Shown here one piece after another: positions 1 through 7,047 of a stretch of 20,361 bases of DNA. Made by a program: the position numbers and the translations under genes. A model generated the notes under the pieces. The model was given only the letters and a program-made list of their open reading frames with translations, did not search any database and was not told the DNA's origin. Source of the DNA: Ktedonobacteraceae bacterium (GTDB taxonomy: Bacteria > Chloroflexota > Ktedonobacteria > Ktedonobacterales > Ktedonobacteraceae); contig JADBKA010000079.1 in NCBI GenBank assembly GCA_014896635.1, positions 1 through 20,361 of the forward strand, written 5' to 3'. Numbering within the stretch: the first letter of the stretch is position 1; every line of letters begins with the position of its first letter.

Positions 1-843
1 ATTATCGAATTCTCTTACCAACAATGGCTCTGTCCCGGAGGTACTGAGATATATACCCGCCAGGTTTCCTGCTTCATCAACAACTGGCGTTCCATTCTTC
101 ACGTTTGTGGCTTCAGTCGGCATTGGTAGCAGAGCCGGTGTCAAGAACCGGACAGCTTGCTGTTCATCCACTCTGAACGGGGGCAAATCGACAGAGGAAC
201 CAGTAGTATTCGTTCTCTTTAAAACCAGGGTCGATAGCGGTACATCGGACGACTTACCTGATGCACCAGATGATGGAGTAGAAGAAGCAGCAGAAGTGGC
301 AAAAATATCGAGGTACGGGAAGAGAGTAGCAGAGTGGAACGATATGAGTGCCGGTCCTCTGCTGCAATCGCCACCATTCTGACAATCTACCTTCCATTGA
401 GAGGGTACCGTCAACGAAATAGTAGCCTGCGCATCACTATAGGCACTGCTCAGAAAGATCTGAATTGAGGTGAGTCGTGCAGAAGTACGAGTGGGTACAC
501 AAGGGATAGTACCGCTAACGTTCACAAGGTTGCCATCAGTGAGTATCCAGGTGTTCCTCTCACTGCCCGACTGTGAGGGCCAGCTCCTGATCAACGCCCC
601 CAACCCGGTACATGACGTCTGCTGCACATTTTCTGTATAGGTAACAAGTAAACGGACAACAGAGACGCCTGCACGATCTAAATTTTTCTGCTGTGGGGGA
701 GTCGCCTGACGAGTGGAAGCAGCAAAAGCGCCGGTCAGCGGGATCACCGTCAGCAAGCAGGCCAGCAGCAACCCGGCGGCGACACCTGGAGCAGACAGGC
801 TCCTGTACCTGCACCACCTAAGCACGAAACAAGACGTCCTCAT
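1..843 (-). CDS. Secreted degenerate trypsin-like (pseudo-protease) protein, 3' end cut by window edge
   Basis: The frame is open for 281 codons from an ATG at 843 to the window edge; no stop is seen, so the C-terminus is missing. An AAGGGGA ribosome-binding site lies at 851-857, 7 bases upstream. Residues 21-42 form a hydrophobic signal segment ending GAFAAS. The mature part has the outline of a chymotrypsin/HtrA-like fold: a first strand SVVRLLVTY (61-69), CTGLGALI (78-85), NTWILTDGNLV (97-107) where active proteases read ILTnxHVV, and NGTPVVDEAGNLAGIYL (250-266) where active ones read GxSGgPlvnxxGxvvGi. His is replaced in DGN and Ser in KNGTP, so it is probably not catalytic. A Ser/Thr-rich stretch (183-220) interrupts the fold. 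It lies 222 bp downstream of the kinase on the same strand and may act as an extracytoplasmic sensor or scaffold (inference). The fold call comes from motif pattern only. Confidence 0.72.
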   Translation of the reverse strand, partial: MRTSCFVLRWCRYRSLSAPGVAAGLLLACLLTVIPLTGAFAASTRQATPPQQKNLDRAGVSVVRLLVTYTENVQQTSCTGLGALIRSWPSQSGSERNTWILTDGNLVNVSGTIPCVPTRTSARLTSIQIFLSSAYSDAQATISLTVPSQWKVDCQNGGDCSRGPALISFHSATLFPYLDIFATSAASSTPSSGASGKSSDVPLSTLVLKRTNTTGSSVDLPPFRVDEQQAVRFLTPALLPMPTEATNVKNGTPVVDEAGNLAGIYLSTSGTEPLLVREFDN

Positions 844-873
844 TGGTTGTTCCCCTTCATACAATATCCGGCG

Positions 874-903
874 TGCGAACTCACCGACTGGCAGGAGTTC
901 GCA
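874..903 (-). promoter_or_regulatory. Perfect 9-bp inverted repeat in the leader of the pseudo-protease gene
   Basis: TGCGAACTC at 874-882 is matched by GAGTTCGCA at 895-903 with a 12-base loop. It lies 31 bases upstream of the start codon at 843, between the kinase stop and this gene. No T-run follows on either side, so it is not a classical terminator; a leader hairpin or operator is possible. A weaker AT-only inverted repeat (TAATAAT at 1032-1038, ATTATTA at 1050-1056) lies just after the kinase stop. The rest of 844-1065 shows nothing else. Confidence 0.4.
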
Positions 904-1065
904 TCAACGCCATTGCCCCTGTCGTTTCTGTTAACTCCCATCGCAATTTCCTGCCCAGAGAGCGCCTGTTACCGTGAACGCTCCCCGTTCCTTTTTGGAT
1001 AAATTTCTACTATTGGATTAACTCTTACTAGTAATAATACGTTCGATACATTATTATTCGTATAC

Positions 1066-2955
1066 TTATCGCCCCAGACGGGTACGTAGCCGCTGATACA
1101 TCTGCTGCACCGCCGGATTGGCACTCAAATGCCCGACTACATAGCCGCACTCGCGGAAAGCATCTTCCAGCTTATTTTCGCGCTCGTACACCTGGCTGAG
1201 CAAGAAACGGGTCTGGTGATCACCTGGATTGCTAAACAACACCTGGACGAACGCCTGTTCAGCGATGGGCAGTTGATTCAGACGCATTGCGACCTGGCCC
1301 AGGGCATACTGGATAGCGGGATTTTTCGGGGCGAGACGCGCAGCCTCCTGATACTCGCGCAAAGCCGATTCCAACTGACCTGTACGCTCATAGCACAACC
1401 CCAGGCGCTGGCGCGCCTCGGCATCGCCGGCATTCAAGCGCAAAGATTGGGTATAGGCGGGAACAGCGTGTTGAGGCTGGTTGAGGATGTATAGCAGGAC
1501 ATCACCTACCAGCCTGTGCGTCTCCGCATCGTTTGGATTCAGTTCTAGCGAACGATTATAGGCCTTGATGGCAATATCGGCCTGTGGGGGAACACGGCGC
1601 GCATACACCTGCCCGAAGAGCTTATGCACCAGGGCGTTGTTCGGCTCCAGGCCGTAGGCCAGCCTTGTTTCTTCATACGCAGGCTCTACTCTGGCCGGAT
1701 TCGCAGCCAGGTGCGCCCTGGCCGCCATGATATGACGCCCGGCAGGTCCTCCTGTTCCCGTTGTTGGCGTAGATGAGGGGGTAGGAGAACTGGCCGGATT
1801 GGCCGTTCCACCTGGGCCGCTGCCCGGCCCGGCAACCGACGGTGGCGCTGACCCCCAGAGTGACCTGGATGGAGGTTGCGTCGCAAGAGGCGGCAAGGCC
1901 ATAATCGCCCGCTCCATCTCCAGCGCGCTGGTCCAGCGCTGTTCTGGATTCGGCGCAAGAGCTTTCATTACGATCTGTTCAAAGGCCGGCGAGATATCCG
2001 GTCGCAGCGAGCGTAAGGGGGGGAATGAGAAGAAATGCGGCTGGTTGTTCGCCGCATCATGGCGTGTAAGCAATTTGTGCAGAGTCGCCCCCAGTGCATA
2101 GAGATCACTGCGTGGCTCCGGGCGGCCCGCCAGTTGTTCCGGGGGAGCATAACCGGGCGTCATGATAATCGTTGACTGACGCTGCGATTGGAACGTACGA
2201 GCGATACCAAAGTCGATCAGTTTAATCTCTTCGCTCTGCGTAATCATGACGTTTGAGGGCTTCAGGTCACGGAAGATAATCGGCGGCGTCTGACGGTGCA
2301 GGTATGCCAGCACATTGCAGATCTGCTGCGCCCAGTTGCGTGCGAGCGCCTCACTGACGCCACGCGCACCATTGACACCTACCACATTCCCCTCCTGTTC
2401 CATTGCCTGCGCCAGCGTCCGCCCATTGATAAAATCCATCACCAGGTAACGCCGACCATTCTCATCAAAGAAGTCGCGCACACGTGGAATACAAGGGTGA
2501 TTCAAGTTCAACAGCAATTTTGCCTCACGTTTGAACCACTCGACTGATTGCGCACGCTCCTCTTCGGAATGGAAATTATCCAGCATCTCCTTGACCGCGC
2601 ACTGCCCGTCAAGATGCACATCTATAGCCAGGTAAACAGCGCCCATACCGCCGGCGGCAACGAGTTTTTCAATAGTATAGCGATCATGCCAGAGCCTGGT
2701 TCCGGGGGAAAGGGGTTGACGGCTACTGCTCTGCCCGGCGGGAGTGGACGGATCTTCACCTCGCATGATCTTTTTCTCCTTCAGAAACAAGTTGCGACCG
2801 CCGGCCTGCCCGGCAGAAGTCGATGGCACCGCCTGCCCTCCACTAGAAGCATGCGGCGACTCTCCAGATCCCACACTGCCCTGTCCGCTTTGAGGTGTTG
2901 AAGAATCATTCACATATGGGAGATCTCTGGGATCAGCAGGGTAATCATTTGCCAT
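1066..2955 (-). CDS. Serine/threonine protein kinase with C-terminal TPR repeats
   Basis: 629 aa. Residues 1-88 are low-complexity Ser/Gly/Pro-rich. The kinase domain spans about 92-352: glycine loop AAGGMGAVY (100-108), ATP-binding Lys122 in CAVKE, helix-C Glu144, catalytic loop IFRDLKPSN with Asp230 (HRD is FRD), DFG at 248-250, and APPE at 270-273 in place of APE. A Pro/Ser/Gly linker (355-407) leads to about five TPR units (409-625). No transmembrane segment is visible, so it should be cytoplasmic, unlike classical PknB-type kinases. All catalytic residues are present, so it should be active. Start choice is uncertain: the ATG at 2955 has only a weak ribosome site, while Met64 (ATG at 2766) has AAGGAG nine bases upstream. 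The shorter 566-aa form keeps the whole kinase and TPR region. A TATAAT box lies about 125 bp upstream of the long start. Confidence 0.93.
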   Translation of the reverse strand: MANDYPADPRDLPYVNDSSTPQSGQGSVGSGESPHASSGGQAVPSTSAGQAGGRNLFLKEKKIMRGEDPSTPAGQSSSRQPLSPGTRLWHDRYTIEKLVAAGGMGAVYLAIDVHLDGQCAVKEMLDNFHSEEERAQSVEWFKREAKLLLNLNHPCIPRVRDFFDENGRRYLVMDFINGRTLAQAMEQEGNVVGVNGARGVSEALARNWAQQICNVLAYLHRQTPPIIFRDLKPSNVMITQSEEIKLIDFGIARTFQSQRQSTIIMTPGYAPPEQLAGRPEPRSDLYALGATLHKLLTRHDAANNQPHFFSFPPLRSLRPDISPAFEQIVMKALAPNPEQRWTSALEMERAIMALPPLATQPPSRSLWGSAPPSVAGPGSGPGGTANPASSPTPSSTPTTGTGGPAGRHIMAARAHLAANPARVEPAYEETRLAYGLEPNNALVHKLFGQVYARRVPPQADIAIKAYNRSLELNPNDAETHRLVGDVLLYILNQPQHAVPAYTQSLRLNAGDAEARQRLGLCYERTGQLESALREYQEAARLAPKNPAIQYALGQVAMRLNQLPIAEQAFVQVLFSNPGDHQTRFLLSQVYERENKLEDAFRECGYVVGHLSANPAVQQMYQRLRTRLGR

Positions 2956-3086
2956 ACTCTTTACACCACTTTATTGACGAGAATAACATGCCGCTGCTCT
3001 TCTTATTGAACTGCAAAACCTGTCTCAACAGCAACCCTATGGGATATTTGCTTTATGGCTAGAAACATTAACATCACTTTGAGGGC

Positions 3087-3115
3087 ATTATAACACATCC
3101 TTCTATCTGTGGGCA
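3087..3115 (-). promoter_or_regulatory. Probable sigma70-type promoter for the kinase gene
   Basis: On the minus strand there is a perfect TATAAT (3092 to 3087) with a weak -35 match TGCCCA (3115 to 3110) at 17-bp spacing. Transcription would begin near 3080, giving a leader of about 125 nt to the long start or 314 nt to the Met64 start. The -10 box is the main evidence. Confidence 0.5.
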
Positions 3116-3170
3116 GTAGTCTATTTTAGCGACCCGACCCTCTCAAAAGCCTTTTCTCCTCTTTCTGCAA

Positions 3171-3224
3171 TGGTAAAAAAAGGGAAGCCGGGGGAACTGC
3201 CAGCTTTGCTCTCAGGTCCCCGGC
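3171..3224 (-). terminator. Intrinsic terminator overlapping the 3' end of the HisD-family gene
   Basis: Read on the minus strand, GCCGGGG (3224-3218) pairs with CCCCGGC (3193-3187). Inside, CTG/CAG and AGC/GCT pair around an AAA loop, so nearly the whole element folds. A TTCCCTTTTTTT tract follows at about 3186-3174. The stop codon at 3214-3212 lies inside the hairpin, so the last sense codons form the 5' arm. Confidence 0.75.
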
Positions 3225-4528
3225 ACAGGCCGTTCGCTCACAGCATTCGCATGCGCAGGAAAGCCCTCAAATTCTGCCAGAGTGCGAGTTACCGCGCTTA
3301 AAGCTGTATATCCTTCTCCTGTAAGATACCCCACACCGGTCCTTTTCAAGAAATCGAACACCGTTGTGCATGAGCAGGTATGGGCAAATCCTCCCGTTGG
3401 CAGAATGGCATTTGTTCCCAGGCTATAGTTGCCAATACATACCGGGGTATATGGCCCGATCAGAATCTCAGCAGCATTCTTGAGATCAGGTAGGATCGCA
3501 AATGGCTCACGTACCTGTACCTCAAGATGCTCTGGCGCATACTCATTCACAAACTCAATCGCCTCTCGCATACTGGCCGCCAGAATCAGACCGCCGGTCC
3601 CCTTCTCTCCCTCGAATCCAGCATGGCAGAAGCTGCGACGCGGCTCAGGCAGAGCATCGATCTTGCCGGGTAAAAGCGCCATGACAGCTTCGAGCAGAGC
3701 ACGACTGTCGGTCACTAGCAGACTGGAAGAATCAGGGCCGTGCTCTCCCTCGATTAGCAGGTCACGCGCAACCAGTTCGGGATCTGCACTCTCATCGGCA
3801 AGGATGATGGACTCGCTTGGACCAGCCGGCAAGCCAATATCTACAGTGCCATAGAGCAGACGTTTCGCGGCAGAAATATAGGGACTGCCCGGACCGGTAA
3901 TCTTGCGCACACGGGCGATGCTCTCTGTCCCATAAGCCAGGGCCGCAATGGCCTGCGCACCCCCCACGCGATAGATCTCATGCACACCGCAGAGATCCGC
4001 CGCCACCAGCGAGGCAGGATCAACCTCGCCATCAGGTGCCGGGGGAGTCGCCACAACGATGCGCGGCACACCCGCAATGCTCGCAGGAACCGCCAGCATA
4101 TACATGACCGAGGGAAAAGCCCCTTTCCTGCGTGGCACGTAGAGACCCACACTGCTAATCGGTGTAATTTTTTCGCCTGCTATCACTCCCGGCGCAATCT
4201 GCGTAAACCATTGCTCATGAGGCATCTGTCGCTTATGAAAAGTTCGTACGTTATGAATAGCTACTTCAATTGCACGGTATACTTCTTTATCAAGTACAGC
4301 ATGTGCTCGTTCAATCTCTTCTTGCCTGACACGCAACCGGGCAGCAGGCAATTGAACTCCGTCAAAACGCGCAGTATACTCGATCAACGCGCTATCACCA
4401 CGATCACGCACATCATATACTATAGAACGCACATAATCCAGTAATTCATCAATTGCTACTTCCGCCCGGCGCATCAGGCGCATACGCCGCTCAACATCCA
4501 GCCCGGCCAGTTCATATACGTGAATCAT
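3212..4528 (-). CDS. hisD: Histidinol dehydrogenase family protein (HisD or HisD paralog)
   Basis: 438 aa from the ATG at 4528, which has GAGGGGAG just upstream. A longer frame to 4636 exists, but the promoter -10 at 4648-4653 would place that start almost at the transcript end. HisD oxidises L-histidinol to L-histidine in two NAD-dependent steps. Family motifs: ITGPGSPYISAAKR (210-223), LPAGPSES (233-240), DLLIEGEHGPDSSS (256-269), catalytic Glu-His in APEHLE (331-336, E333 and H334), GNYSLGTNAILPTGG (366-380), and a terminal FPAHANAV (423-430, H426). Against the E. coli enzyme, zinc ligand Gln259 is Glu260, Asp360 is Asn367, and His367 is Ala374; ligands His262 and His419 are kept. This paired Q/E and D/N exchange and the lack of other his genes nearby raise the chance of a paralog acting on another amino alcohol or alcohol. 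The family is certain; the substrate is not. Confidence 0.9.
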   Translation of the reverse strand: MIHVYELAGLDVERRMRLMRRAEVAIDELLDYVRSIVYDVRDRGDSALIEYTARFDGVQLPAARLRVRQEEIERAHAVLDKEVYRAIEVAIHNVRTFHKRQMPHEQWFTQIAPGVIAGEKITPISSVGLYVPRRKGAFPSVMYMLAVPASIAGVPRIVVATPPAPDGEVDPASLVAADLCGVHEIYRVGGAQAIAALAYGTESIARVRKITGPGSPYISAAKRLLYGTVDIGLPAGPSESIILADESADPELVARDLLIEGEHGPDSSSLLVTDSRALLEAVMALLPGKIDALPEPRRSFCHAGFEGEKGTGGLILAASMREAIEFVNEYAPEHLEVQVREPFAILPDLKNAAEILIGPYTPVCIGNYSLGTNAILPTGGFAHTCSCTTVFDFLKRTGVGYLTGEGYTALSAVTRTLAEFEGFPAHANAVSERPVPGT

Positions 4529-4647
4529 CGACTCCCCTCGATCTGCCAGATTACAAGCCTGTGAAATAGACACAGCCAGCGGCCACAGCCCGCATCTGAA
4601 TAATTTGCGAACTATTTTCTCAATCATACGCGACAAACGCCCGCTTG

Positions 4648-4676
4648 TCTATAGTCTCCAGGTCATCTCAGGTCAA
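4648..4676 (-). promoter_or_regulatory. Sigma70-type promoter for the HisD-family gene
   Basis: On the minus strand TTGACC (4676-4671) and TATAGA (4653-4648) are separated by exactly 17 bp. The predicted start near 4641 gives a leader of about 112 nt before the ATG at 4528. The leader has short hairpins but no His-rich leader peptide, so classical his attenuation is not supported. Confidence 0.65.
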
Positions 4677-4860
4677 TAGAGAGCATTATTATCTGGCTTG
4701 TATGCCCTCGAAAAGCATTTCCACCACCTGAGAAATCATCGGCTCGGCGGATTGTTCCAACAATGCCAGCGTCAGCAAGCTGCTAACCAGGCTCCTTCAG
4801 CTACGAGAAGCTCTACTCTGGAGAGGAAAAGTGAGAGGGAGGGCGGGGATGCCTACAAAT

Positions 4861-4956
4861 AGAGGTTTTTTGGGGCGGTGGCAGGCCAGGGCGTCCGCCA
4901 GGGGCGCCGGAGGTGCGAACCCCGCTCTCCGTCGCCCTGGCAGCCAAAAAATCTCT
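4861..4956. repeat. Imperfect palindromic intergenic repeat (about 96 bp)
   Basis: Ends AGAGGTTTTTTGG (4861-4873) and CCAAAAAATCTCT (4944-4956) are inverted copies with one mismatch. Inside, CCAGGGCG (4886-4893) pairs with CGCCCTGG (4933-4940). The core GGGCGTCCGCCAGGGGCGCC (4889-4908) closely matches a hairpin at 13964-13984, so it belongs to a dispersed family. No target duplication or gene is seen. The flanking stretch 4677-4860 shows nothing recognisable. Confidence 0.55.
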
Positions 4957-5007
4957 CCCTGAAAGGGGCGAGGATGCGCTCCCTGATCCTGAGGAGCGCA
5001 TCCTCGC
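4946..5007 (-). terminator. Strong intrinsic terminator downstream of the PhoX-like gene
   Basis: GCGAGGATGCGCTCC (4968-4982) and GGAGCGCATCCTCGC (4993-5007) form a perfect 15-bp stem with a 10-base loop, 34 bases beyond the stop at 5042. On the minus strand it is followed by a small CCCT/AGGG hairpin and then TTTTTT (4951-4946), which is supplied by the adjoining repeat. The plus side lacks a T-run, so it should act mainly leftwards. Confidence 0.75.
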
Positions 5008-5041
5008 TGAGTAACACTGGTGATATCGGTGTCGCCGTATC

Positions 5042-6427
5042 CTACTTGTCAGCCGAACCCGGCACTTTCAGCAAGAGCAGTTGCCCTCCTTCATCCTGAC
5101 CATTGAACTGCTTGACCTTGAGCGTATGTGCCTGCACAACGACGAGCCACTGGTCAGGTCCAAGAATGCCCGCCATATTGATGATGCCGCTGCTCTCCCA
5201 GCTCCCCAGCTTGTCATTTGGCAGTGCCTTGCCTGTCTCATCCTTCTGGACAACCTCAGCCACCGGCGTCACGGTATGTGTTTGCAGATCGTAACGCAGG
5301 ATACGACCGGCATGGACGCCCCGGAACTCCTCATTGAGATCTTCCTGGAGCATAATGCTCTTGTCGCTGGTAGCAATGTTATCAGGGTTGACGATTGGGT
5401 CGCCCTCGTTTCCATCCAGAAGCACCTGCAAGGAAGTGACTTTCGTCGGATCGCTGGTATCTAACTGAAGGGAGTGGAGACGTCCTTTTGCATCAAAAGG
5501 CTTATTCGTCTGCTTGTTGACATACTCGCTCCTGCCTGTTGTGACAAAATACAGCAGACCCGCTTTCGAGCTGTCATAGGCCAGATCTTCCAGGCGAGCA
5601 AAGGCCATCGCACCTTTGGCAGCGGAAGCAGACTTGAGGGCCTTCGCGTCGGTGTTCTCTGACTGGCTAACGGGGACGAACTTGCCGGCGGTTGGCTTTG
5701 TTTTGCTGATGGCATCGGGAGTTTTGCCAGCATCAGCGATCAGGACATAGAGTTGCCCACGCCCACTCAGGAAGTCTTGCTGGTTGTTGGCAACATACAT
5801 GTAAAGATAGCCAGGAGCACTATCGTCCGTTGTCAGCACCACGATTTTGCCGAAGCCCGGCAAAGCCAGAGTGTTTTCGTGGGCCAGGTGTCCAAGCCAG
5901 GGTAGATCCGTGCGTGTCCCCGTTTTGGGATTGACGGCGACCACGATGCCTTTGAAAGGCCCGTCAGTGGCTTCTTCTCCTGTCAAGAAGAGGGGTTCTT
6001 GAAAGCCCTCATCTGGACCAACCATTGTGGCAGAGCAGAAGCGACGATAACCCTGTGTTCCATCAATGAGATAATTTGCCTGCTGGACCCGCAGCGTCTT
6101 CTTATCAATGCGCAGTTTGGAAACACGCGCATCGCTGAGGTTTTCCTCCTTTGTCAATTCATGGTTCATCAGAAGCGTGAAGGTCCCGTCGCCATTGTCA
6201 AACGCGCCCAGTCCATCAGGGATCGCAGCCATCGTGTAGTTATTGAACGTATCGCCTGTGGTAATGATAGGCTGGAAGGTCACGTTGCCCGCCAACCCGC
6301 GTATCTGGGCTGGACGAGTCGTGAGAAAGCCTGCTGGTGGAGGGGAGGAAGCAGTGGCAGTACCACAACCTGCCACCACTACGCCGATCAACAGCACTAC
6401 CAGTAAAACGGGTGAGTAAGATTTCAT
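5042..6427 (-). CDS. PhoX-like (DUF839) lipoprotein, putative phosphatase
   Basis: 461 aa. Residues 4-20 form a hydrophobic signal with lipobox VVAGC, so Cys21 should be lipidated and the protein anchored outside the membrane. The body resembles the PhoX/DUF839 beta-propeller family: GAFDNGDGTFTLLMNHEL (74-91), RRFCSA (128-133) followed by FLTGEE (147-152) like the Cys and TxEE stretch of PhoX, RLEDLAYD (278-285), NPDNIA (347-352), LQEDLNE (360-366) and WESSGI (410-415). These acidic motifs provide Ca/Fe ligands in PhoX phosphatases. AAGGAG lies about 9 bases before the ATG. It is flanked by its own terminator and appears monocistronic. Phosphate control is likely by analogy, but I find no convincing Pho box. 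It could instead be a non-catalytic DUF839 protein. Confidence 0.8.
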   Translation of the reverse strand: MKSYSPVLLVVLLIGVVVAGCGTATASSPPPAGFLTTRPAQIRGLAGNVTFQPIITTGDTFNNYTMAAIPDGLGAFDNGDGTFTLLMNHELTKEENLSDARVSKLRIDKKTLRVQQANYLIDGTQGYRRFCSATMVGPDEGFQEPLFLTGEEATDGPFKGIVVAVNPKTGTRTDLPWLGHLAHENTLALPGFGKIVVLTTDDSAPGYLYMYVANNQQDFLSGRGQLYVLIADAGKTPDAISKTKPTAGKFVPVSQSENTDAKALKSASAAKGAMAFARLEDLAYDSSKAGLLYFVTTGRSEYVNKQTNKPFDAKGRLHSLQLDTSDPTKVTSLQVLLDGNEGDPIVNPDNIATSDKSIMLQEDLNEEFRGVHAGRILRYDLQTHTVTPVAEVVQKDETGKALPNDKLGSWESSGIINMAGILGPDQWLVVVQAHTLKVKQFNGQDEGGQLLLLKVPGSADK

Positions 6428-6475
6428 CAGTAAAAACTCCTTCTGGCGAAGTCTGGAACAAGGAAGCTGAATGAG

Positions 6476-6503
6476 TATCCAGGTTTTTTGTACCCTCTGG
6501 ATA
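6476..6503. promoter_or_regulatory. 7-bp inverted repeat upstream of the PhoX-like gene
   Basis: TATCCAG (6476-6482) and CTGGATA (6497-6503) are perfect inverted copies around a 14-base A/T-rich centre, about 50 bp upstream of the start codon. It may be an operator or leader hairpin; the evidence is symmetry and position only. I find nothing else definite in 6428-6603. Confidence 0.25.
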
Positions 6504-6603
6504 TTGAGTGAAGGTTAAGCCAGCATTAAAGCACTGCAAAATGTCTAAATTCTTTGGTGCAGATCAGAAGCAGGAAAGATCGCCATTCTTGTTTTTACAC
6601 ATA

Positions 6604-6816
6604 TTACATGATATCTACAACCCGGCAGCAAGCAATCTCTGCTTCAACGAAACGAATCTCGTTATACTCTGCCAACGCTCTTGCCAACGCCGCTACTTCC
6701 TCTGGCGAAAGGTGAAGGCCGGAAGCACTCACATTGCCAGCAAATTGCCAGGGTTCCAACTGCCTGGCATTCTTCAAAATCAGGCAAAAATGAAAGGGTG
6801 TAGGATTGCCGGCGTT
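6604..6816 (-). pseudogene. Possible gene remnant without a start codon
   Basis: On the minus strand 70 codons are open from just after a TGA at 6819-6817 to a TAA at 6606-6604, with no ATG except the last sense codon. The translation looks protein-like, including FAGNVSASGLHLSPEEVAAL (25-44) and ARALAEYNEIRFVEAEI (45-61), which should be helical. An upstream stretch in a neighbouring frame (GQHPAFVLVKRR) could be its earlier part after a frameshift. I do not recognise the family. It may be a decayed 3' end or chance. Confidence 0.3.
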
Positions 6817-6851
6817 TCACCAGGACAAAAGCTGGATGTTGTCCTTCTGCG

Positions 6852-6915
6852 CACAGACAGAGATAAGGGCAGAGGAGGCTGAACACAGACAGAGATAAGG
6901 ACAGAGGAGGCAGAA
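6852..6915. repeat. Two tandem copies of a 32-bp unit
   Basis: The unit begins CACAGACAGAGATAAGG at 6852 and again at 6884 and is repeated with two mismatches in 32. It lies downstream of the ABC transporter operon. No function is evident. The rest of 6817-7047 is purine-rich and shows no gene. Confidence 0.75.
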
Positions 6916-7047
6916 GAAAGCGGGGAGACAGGAGAGCAGAGGATGCTCTTGCCAGGCTGGTTTCAGCGTTACCATTGCGACGTCGCGCTGCACAGTAGCC
7001 TCAATGCCGATGCCCAGCAGCGCCTCCGCTCTCCTCTCTCCTCTGTT

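Noticed and set aside
107..382. 91-codon plus-strand frame
   Set aside because: It lies wholly opposite the pseudo-protease frame, which has a signal peptide, a good ribosome site and motif structure.
4529..4641. His-operon attenuator in the HisD leader
   Set aside because: Short hairpins exist but there is no leader peptide with a His run and no T-box motif.
6428..6603. Pho box upstream of the PhoX-like gene
   Set aside because: TTTAAT and TTAACC occur 11 bp apart but match no Pho-box consensus convincingly.
6508..6882. 124-codon plus-strand frame upstream of the PhoX-like gene
   Set aside because: Composition is not protein-like, no ribosome site, and it runs opposite the more convincing minus-strand remnant.
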